DNA of 20,374 bases. It comes from Flavobacterium sp. GTDB taxonomy: Bacteria > Bacteroidota > Bacteroidia > Flavobacteriales > Flavobacteriaceae. The stretch covers positions 1 through 20,374 of the forward strand of contig JASLED010000062.1 in assembly GCA_030151255.1 (NCBI GenBank), in the 5' to 3' direction. Position 1 is the first letter of the stretch, and every line of letters begins with the position of its first letter. Shown here in pieces: positions 15,126-20,374 of the stretch. The translations under genes and the position numbers were made by a program. The notes below the pieces were generated by a model. The model was not told where the DNA came from, made no database searches, and saw only the letters and a list, made by a program, of their open reading frames with translations.

Positions 15126-15167
15126 AAAAAAAGCATAGAATAAAAATTATAGTTCTATTCTATGCTT
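15126..15167 (-). terminator. Terminator or attenuator between aspD and the porin gene
   Basis: Minus-strand stem AAGCATAGAATA (15167-15156) with TATTCTATGCTT (15142-15131), a 13-base loop and a T tract reaching 15126. It begins about 20 bases past the aspD stop and ends some 25 bases before the porin start. Confidence 0.88.
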
Positions 15168-15186
15168 ATTTATGATTACTCAATAT

Positions 15187-16821
15187 TTATTTTTTCCAAG
15201 CAGAAACGTATTCTTGCAATGTTTTTGCTAACGATTCTCCTATGATTTTATAATCTTCATCATTTAAATTTGCTAAGGACACACGAACCGACCATTCTGG
15301 TCCGTCAAAGCCACCACCATTTAATAATACAATAGCAGTTTCTTCGGCCAATCTGAATACAATATCAACCGGTTCAAAATTTTTATGTAAAAAATCAACA
15401 AACTCTTGTCCATGATTTTTAAAAGCCCATTCTTCAATGTCTATTTCACAATAATATGCTACTCTATTTTTATCAGCAAGAATTGGTATTTGCAAACCTT
15501 CCCAAAGTAAATGATATCTATTTTGAATCAATCGAATACAAGCTTCTTTGTAAGAATTTTCTTTATCTAAAACGGCAAAAGCTGCAAACAACATCATTTG
15601 AATTTGTTGTGGAGTAGACAATCCTGCTGTATGATTTAATGCTACTTGTCTGCTATCTGCTACCAACCTATCAATAAATTTCAATTTATCAACATGTAGT
15701 GTAAGACTTTCATACAATCTTGCCAAGCGTTCTTTTTCTGAAGCTGGTAAAGCAGAAATCATCTTATCGTAAATGTTATTTTCTGCCAAAGCAATTACTC
15801 CTAATCTCCAACCGGTTGCACCAAAATATTTTGAGAAAGAATAAACGCACATTGTATTTTGTGGTAATTCATTTAGCAACGATTCAAATCCGTTAACAAA
15901 AGTTCCGTAAACGTCATCTGTAAGAACCATCAAATTTGGATTTAGATTCTTTACAATTTTTACTAAATACTTAATACTTTCATCAGAGATACGCACTGAA
16001 TTTGGATTACTAGGATTAGTAATAAAGAATGCTTTGATGGCTTTATCACCTAATTTATCAAACTCTTCTTCAGGATATTGAAACGTTGAATTACCTTCGC
16101 TATCCTTTGCAGAACTTTGTAAATAAATTACATCAAACTGATATTTATCTAACTGAGGGATTTCTAAATACGGTGTAAAAGCAGGAACTCCTAAAGCAAT
16201 TTTATCTCCTTTTTTCAACAAACCATTTGCTACCAAAGAATCAAAAATATAACACATTGCTGCTGTACCACCTTCTACTGCAAAAATGTCGTATTTACCA
16301 GCATGTTTCAGCTTATTTCCACACATTTCTTGCACAAGATAATCGTGTACAATAACTTCAGTTTTTGCTAGCATACGCACCGGACCAGGATATTGATCTC
16401 CTATAATTCCTTCTGTTATTTCCAACACCCATTCATCTGCATTAAAACCATGTTGTTTTAATCCATAATTATAAACATTAGACAATAATTCTATGCCAAG
16501 CATTGATTTATTAGCTTGTAAAAATTCTTCGAAACGTTTTGATATTCCATCTTTTTGAGGAATACCCGCTATACCTACTTCGCTAAAAAATGTATGTTTA
16601 CATTCTTGCAATCCAAAATTACCTAATGCGAAAAATGCCTCTCTTGGTGCAGTTGCAATCCAGTTAGGATTTCCACGTCCAGCATTTAGCATACTTCTGG
16701 ATGCTGCATTCATTTTATCACTTGCTAAACTAATTAAGCTATCCTTTAATTCAAATGGACTCAACTGTTCTAGTTCTGCCTCTCTATGGCGGGATGTTTT
16801 TAATTTTAAATTATCATTCAT
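15187..16821 (-). CDS. asd: Aspartate 4-decarboxylase (bifunctional aspartate aminotransferase)
   Basis: Converts L-aspartate to L-alanine and CO2 with pyridoxal phosphate; the family also has aspartate aminotransferase activity. The gene symbol in literature is asd or aspD. The start is placed at ATG 16821 (544 residues): it lies two bases after the aspT stop and gives the usual family length, while the longer frame from 16857 would overlap aspT by 34 bases. Fold-type I landmarks are NAGRGNPNW (46-54), VEGGTAAMCY (182-191), the NPSNPNS loop (269-275) that binds cofactor and substrate, TDDVYG (301-306), SFSKYFGATGWRLGVIALAE (328-347) with the Schiff-base Lys331, and RVSLANL (513-519) with the carboxylate-binding Arg513. 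It forms an operon with the upstream aspartate:alanine exchanger and is followed by a hairpin terminator. Confidence 0.95.
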   Translation of the reverse strand: MNDNLKLKTSRHREAELEQLSPFELKDSLISLASDKMNAASRSMLNAGRGNPNWIATAPREAFFALGNFGLQECKHTFFSEVGIAGIPQKDGISKRFEEFLQANKSMLGIELLSNVYNYGLKQHGFNADEWVLEITEGIIGDQYPGPVRMLAKTEVIVHDYLVQEMCGNKLKHAGKYDIFAVEGGTAAMCYIFDSLVANGLLKKGDKIALGVPAFTPYLEIPQLDKYQFDVIYLQSSAKDSEGNSTFQYPEEEFDKLGDKAIKAFFITNPSNPNSVRISDESIKYLVKIVKNLNPNLMVLTDDVYGTFVNGFESLLNELPQNTMCVYSFSKYFGATGWRLGVIALAENNIYDKMISALPASEKERLARLYESLTLHVDKLKFIDRLVADSRQVALNHTAGLSTPQQIQMMLFAAFAVLDKENSYKEACIRLIQNRYHLLWEGLQIPILADKNRVAYYCEIDIEEWAFKNHGQEFVDFLHKNFEPVDIVFRLAEETAIVLLNGGGFDGPEWSVRVSLANLNDEDYKIIGESLAKTLQEYVSAWKK

Positions 16822-16823
16822 TA

Positions 16824-18524
16824 TTATGTCATTAAAATTACAATTACAACTCCCCAAATAATTAATAAAGTGTTACCGACGGCATAAGTTGTTGTATAAG
16901 CCAATGCAGGTACTTTACTATCCAATGCATCTTCTACTTCACCTAAAGTTGCAGTAGTAGTTCTTGCGCCAGCACAAGCTCCTAAAGTAATAGCTGGATG
17001 GAATTTAAATACAAATTTACCTAAGTAAATACCTATAATCATTGGTATAATACTTGCGAAAATTCCTGCTACAAATAAAGATAAACCAGAGCTTTCTAAT
17101 CCTTGTACGAAGTTTGGTCCTGCTGAAATACCAACAATAGCAATAAACACGTTTAATCCTAAGTTATTCATTAACCAGATAGCTGGCTCAGGAATTGCAC
17201 CAAAAGTAGGTCGACCAGAACGCATCCATCCAAAAACAATTCCCATAATTAACGCACCACCACTAGCGCTTAAACTCAACGGAACGTTTCCAATTTTCAT
17301 TGTTAATGAACCTAAAATACCTCCAATAAAAATACCTAATCCTACATAAAGTAAATCTGTAGCTACTGTAGGTCTTTCAGGATATCCAACTGATTTTGCA
17401 AAACGATCAACATCTTCTTTTCTTCCTTCAATTTCCATTACATCACCACGTTGTAACACTACATTGTTTAATAAAGGTAAATCTGCACTTCCTCTAGTAA
17501 TTTTACGGATAATACATCCATGACGATCTTTACTATTATTTAAAGTACCAATTGTAGATCCTAAAACATTTTTATTAGCTACAAGAACTTTCAATACTTC
17601 TACACGGAAACCTAACAATTCGATATCTGCTACTTCTTTTCCAATAAAGTCTTCGTCCGTTAATATTGCTTCTAATGGGCCATTTAAAACAATTCTATCT
17701 CCTTGCCCTACCATATCTGTAAGTGCAGGTTCTTGAATAATAGATTTATCAGCCTTTCTTATTCGCTCAATGTAAACTGGCCAACCTTTAGTAAGTAATA
17801 AATCTTCTATTTCTTGAACAGATCTATTGGTATTAAAGAAATCACTTGTTGTTTCAAACACTCTAAAAGTAGTTCCGTTATAAGCATACTCTAAAGTAGG
17901 ATCATTATCTATAATACTTCCTCCTAATTGAGCTTCGTATTCTTTTGTTTGTTTTTTTACATCACCTCCTAAAAGTTTAGGACCAATTTTAGCAACAAAC
18001 CAAGCTGTACCAGCTGTACCGAAAATATATGTAACTGCATATGCAACAGGAATACTGTTGATTTGAGCTGTTTTTTCAGATGCACTCATTGACAATTGAT
18101 TAATTGTATCAGTAGCTACTCCAATTGAAGCAGAAATTGTACTACTTCCTGAGAATAATCCTACTGTATCTCCTAAACCAAAGCCCATAACTAATGCAAT
18201 GATCCATGTAGTTAATAAACACGCTACACAGACACAGACAGAAAAGAGTACTTGTGGAATACCTCCTGTTTTTAAACTTTGCACAAATTGTGGTCCAACG
18301 CTATATCCAATTGCAAATAAAAATAATAAGAAAAAAGCTGATTTTACAACACCCGAAATTTCTAAATGCATTTGACCTACCAAAATTCCCATTAGTAAAA
18401 CTCCTGTTACAGAACCTAATGAAAATCCTTTGATATTAATTTTCCCTAGTCCAACCCCTAATCCTAATGCTAGGAAAATGGCTAATTCTGGAGAACCTTG
18501 AATTGTTTTAATAATCCATTCCAT
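16824..18524 (-). CDS. aspT: Aspartate:alanine exchanger AspT (AAEx family)
   Basis: Exchanges external aspartate (net -1) for internal alanine (neutral); together with the decarboxylase downstream this makes a proton-motive-force cycle. The 566-residue protein has the family's two membrane halves: N-terminal helices about 15-185 and C-terminal helices about 388-566, each with the family stretch (GYSVGPQFVQSL at 73-84 and ISAGPNFVQGL at 466-476; IAVSTSIS-like GLFSGSSTISASIG at 122-135 and ACAGARTTTATLGE at 516-529). Two TrkA-C-like regulatory domains fill the cytosolic middle (about 205-290 and 295-375). It sits two bases before aspD and after a long inverted repeat that separates it from gadB. 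YidE/YbjL-type relatives of unknown substrate are the alternative, but the decarboxylase partner argues for AspT. Confidence 0.93.
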   Translation of the reverse strand: MEWIIKTIQGSPELAIFLALGLGVGLGKINIKGFSLGSVTGVLLMGILVGQMHLEISGVVKSAFFLLFLFAIGYSVGPQFVQSLKTGGIPQVLFSVCVCVACLLTTWIIALVMGFGLGDTVGLFSGSSTISASIGVATDTINQLSMSASEKTAQINSIPVAYAVTYIFGTAGTAWFVAKIGPKLLGGDVKKQTKEYEAQLGGSIIDNDPTLEYAYNGTTFRVFETTSDFFNTNRSVQEIEDLLLTKGWPVYIERIRKADKSIIQEPALTDMVGQGDRIVLNGPLEAILTDEDFIGKEVADIELLGFRVEVLKVLVANKNVLGSTIGTLNNSKDRHGCIIRKITRGSADLPLLNNVVLQRGDVMEIEGRKEDVDRFAKSVGYPERPTVATDLLYVGLGIFIGGILGSLTMKIGNVPLSLSASGGALIMGIVFGWMRSGRPTFGAIPEPAIWLMNNLGLNVFIAIVGISAGPNFVQGLESSGLSLFVAGIFASIIPMIIGIYLGKFVFKFHPAITLGACAGARTTTATLGEVEDALDSKVPALAYTTTYAVGNTLLIIWGVVIVILMT

Positions 18525-18613
18525 AATATATTTTTTAATATCTTATTTTATAGTTGATTGATTCCATTTGCTTAAACAGAATATAGAATACTTATTTGTA
18601 TGATCTATCAATT

Positions 18614-18694
18614 CTAAAAAAAGTATTATTCAAAAATCCAACATCAAACCTTAAAGACTTAATATAGAATATATTATGAATAATACTTTTTTAG
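18614..18694 (-). terminator. Large inverted repeat between gadB and aspT, probable gadB terminator
   Basis: CTAAAAAAAGTATTATTCA (18614-18632) is the reverse complement of TGAATAATACTTTTTTAG (18677-18694) apart from one extra T. The 44-base spacer contains a second perfect stem, TAATATA-N3-TATATTA (18660-18676), so the structure is nested. Read from gadB, the outer stem ends in a T run, as a terminator would; it is symmetric and can act in either direction. Confidence 0.75.
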
Positions 18695-18725
18695 ATTAAA
18701 GAAATTTTTCTTTATTATTTATTAA

Positions 18726-20120
18726 TTAGTGTTTAAAACCACCTGATTCTTCGTTAGTTGAGAAGCTATTTAATGGATGTTCTTTAAAATATTCGATAGA
18801 ACGTCTTAAATCATTCAACATTAAATCTGCCATATCTCTAGAGAATCCATGACGAATTAAAACTCTTTGAATTACCATATCTTCACAATTACTTGGCAAT
18901 GAATAAGAAGCTATTTGCCATCCTCTCATACGCATACGATCAGATAAATCATAAAGACTAAATCCTGGATTTGTACCTTTTTTAATCATCCAAGCCGCTC
19001 CTGGTAAAGCAGTTGTACCGTCATAAAGAAGATCAAACAATCCCATTTTTTTTACTTCTTGTGCAATATAAATTCCATGATCGATACAAGCTTGTTGAAT
19101 TTTTTGGTATCCTTCAAAACCATGTCTTAAAAAGTTATAATATTGAGCTACAATTTGTCCACCTGGACGAGAGAAGTTCAATGCAAATGTTGGCATATTA
19201 CCACCCAAATAATTTACATTAAAAATTAAATCTTCAGGTAAATCTTCTTTTTCACGCCATACAACCCATCCCACACCTAATGGAGATAAACCAAATTTGT
19301 GCCCTGAAGTATTGATTGATTTTACACGAGGCAATCTGAAATCCCAAACTAAATCTGGCTGAATAAATGGGGCAATAAAACCACCACTTGCGCCATCTAC
19401 GTGAATTGGAATATCTAAACCTGTTTCTTTTTGTAATTTATCCAATGCATCGCTAATTGCTTTTACATTTTCGTATTCTAAATTGAATGTTACTCCCATT
19501 GTAGGTACTACTCCAATTGTATTTTCATCTACACGTTTTAACACTTCTTCTTCGTTCATTAAAAGTCGTCCGTGCTCCATTGGAATTTCTCTAATTTCTA
19601 CATCGAAATAACGAGCAAATTTATGCCAGCAAATTTGTACTGGTCCTGTTATTATATTTGGCTTATCTGTAGATTTTCCTTCTTTTTCTCTTTTTGCTCT
19701 CCATCTCCACTTTAAAGCCAATCCACCTAACATTGCAGCCTCACTAGATCCTGTAGTACTACATCCAATTGTAGTTTTACTACTTGGCGAATTCCATAAA
19801 TCTGCTAAAATATGTACACAACGGTTTTCTATTTCTGCTGTTTGCGGATATTCATCTTTGTCAATCATGTTTTTATCTAAACACTTATCCATAATTAGAT
19901 GTGTATCCTCATCTAAATCTGTTTGACAAAATGTTGCAAGATTTTGTTTTGCATTTCCATCCAACAACAATTCATCCATAATCATTTCACGAATTGTTTT
20001 CGGATCTCTAGAAGTTTGACCAAGCTTATACTTAGCAATTTCTCTTAATGTAACATCTTCAGCGTAATCATCAATATACACTGAATTCTCTTTTTTTGAA
20101 TTTACGGAATGTAACGCCAT
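18726..20120 (-). CDS. gadB: Glutamate decarboxylase
   Basis: Decarboxylates L-glutamate to GABA and CO2, consuming a cytoplasmic proton; it is a core acid-resistance enzyme. The start is placed at ATG 20120 (464 residues); the frame can be read two codons further to a TTG at 20126, which is less likely. Length and order match E. coli GadB (466): the pyridoxal-phosphate region GCSTTGSSEA (119-128), VDGASGGF (241-248, Asp242), INTSGHKFG (269-277, His274 and Schiff-base Lys275) and the C-terminus GGFKH, whose last residue His464 corresponds to the E. coli histidine that plugs the active site at neutral pH. No GadC-like antiporter lies in the window. A -7 element TATATTTG precedes it on the minus strand. 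Confidence 0.96.
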   Translation of the reverse strand: MALHSVNSKKENSVYIDDYAEDVTLREIAKYKLGQTSRDPKTIREMIMDELLLDGNAKQNLATFCQTDLDEDTHLIMDKCLDKNMIDKDEYPQTAEIENRCVHILADLWNSPSSKTTIGCSTTGSSEAAMLGGLALKWRWRAKREKEGKSTDKPNIITGPVQICWHKFARYFDVEIREIPMEHGRLLMNEEEVLKRVDENTIGVVPTMGVTFNLEYENVKAISDALDKLQKETGLDIPIHVDGASGGFIAPFIQPDLVWDFRLPRVKSINTSGHKFGLSPLGVGWVVWREKEDLPEDLIFNVNYLGGNMPTFALNFSRPGGQIVAQYYNFLRHGFEGYQKIQQACIDHGIYIAQEVKKMGLFDLLYDGTTALPGAAWMIKKGTNPGFSLYDLSDRMRMRGWQIASYSLPSNCEDMVIQRVLIRHGFSRDMADLMLNDLRRSIEYFKEHPLNSFSTNEESGGFKH

Positions 20121-20201
20121 AATCAATGTTTAAAGGTTAATAATCTTAAAAGTGATATATAGTTTGTTTTATTTTCACATTTTCCAAACAAACAACTTTA
20201 A

Positions 20202-20209
20202 CAAATATA
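20202..20209 (-). promoter_or_regulatory. Candidate -7 element of the gadB promoter
   Basis: TATATTTG on the minus strand (20209-20202) matches TAnnTTTG, but no clean TTG was found 17-21 bases upstream. It would give a leader of about 75 bases. Confidence 0.45.
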
Positions 20210-20374
20210 ATAAACAAATATCAATAAGAAAGAAAAAAAATATAAATAACACAATATATTTACAAAAAAACATATTAATTAATTTTAACCCGTTGGGTGT
20301 AATTAAATGATTTGATTTTTAATATTATTTATAGGTCTATCAAAAATGAATTTATTGATATATTGAATCAATGT
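20210..20374. other. Intergenic end of the window, no gene supported
   Basis: AT-rich sequence upstream of gadB. A motif TAACCCGTTGGGT (20286-20298) resembles the one at 241-253. On the minus strand a 23-codon open stretch reaches the window edge and stops at 20303-20305; it could be the end of an outside gene but shows nothing recognisable. Confidence 0.4.

Noticed and set aside
16822..16857. Upstream start of aspartate decarboxylase adding 12 residues (beginning MGSCNCNF)
   Set aside because: It would overlap the aspT coding end by 34 bases and adds a cysteine-rich leader not expected in the family; the ATG two bases past the aspT stop fits better.
15131..18671. Recurring ATAGAATA in the aspD hairpin and twice in the gadB-aspT spacer
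   Set aside because: In such AT-rich sequence an 8-mer of this kind can recur by chance, and each copy is already part of, or next to, a stem structure.
19013..19222. Plus-strand 69-codon frame within gadB
   Set aside because: It is antisense to conserved decarboxylase sequence.
20303..20374. Minus-strand open stretch of 23 codons at the window edge
   Set aside because: It is short, AT rich and without a recognisable motif; it could be a gene end from outside the window but cannot be supported.

Overview
The window is a low-GC (roughly one third G+C by eye) stretch of a chromosome that looks like a member of the Flavobacteriaceae (phylum Bacteroidota). The evidence is the recurring promoter element TAnnTTTG (with TTG about 17-20 bp upstream in several cases), the absence of strong Shine-Dalgarno sequences, and the gene content: a DUF4199-like membrane protein beside kdsA, a META-domain lipoprotein, and a lipoprotein-type TPR sensor kinase. 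Genus is not resolved. I see no rRNA, tRNA, CRISPR, insertion sequence or prophage.

Layout. (1) 1-141: tail of a VOC/glyoxalase-fold gene and its terminator. (2) 415-3930, minus strand: a tight polyphosphate operon transcribed sixA-like phosphatase, ppk1, ppx. (3) 4104-5508, plus strand: DUF4199-like membrane protein and kdsA (Kdo-8-phosphate synthase, lipopolysaccharide core), closed by a strong bidirectional terminator that also serves the convergent META lipoprotein (5573-6058). (4) 6133-9318: a NarL-type response regulator (minus), a divergent 87-residue orphan lipoprotein (plus), and a TPR/HisKA_3 sensor kinase that is itself predicted to be lipid-anchored (plus). This is the most likely place for a little-described system: an outer-envelope signal or accessory peptide encoded between a kinase and its presumed regulator. 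(5) 9394-11310, minus: a YeiH/UPF0324 transporter preceded by its LysR regulator, with nested inverted repeats and a T-N11-A box between them. (6) 11477-12103, minus: a 2-oxoglutarate/Fe(II) prolyl-hydroxylase-like enzyme. (7) 12476-13981, plus: a SulP/STAS anion transporter, convergent through a shared terminator with (8) a minus-strand block of porin, aspartate 4-decarboxylase, aspartate:alanine exchanger and glutamate decarboxylase (14012-20120).

How it works together. The aspT-aspD pair takes up aspartate, decarboxylates it to alanine plus CO2 and exports the alanine, which consumes a cytoplasmic proton and, through electrogenic exchange, generates membrane potential. The neighbouring GadB does the equivalent chemistry on glutamate but has no GadC antiporter in the window. 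Together with the beta-barrel porin this looks like an acid-resistance or decarboxylation-energy island. Three automatic start positions should be moved downstream: SulP to 12476, aspartate decarboxylase to 16821, GadB to 20120. Several intergenic regions hold well-formed inverted repeats suitable as operators or terminators.
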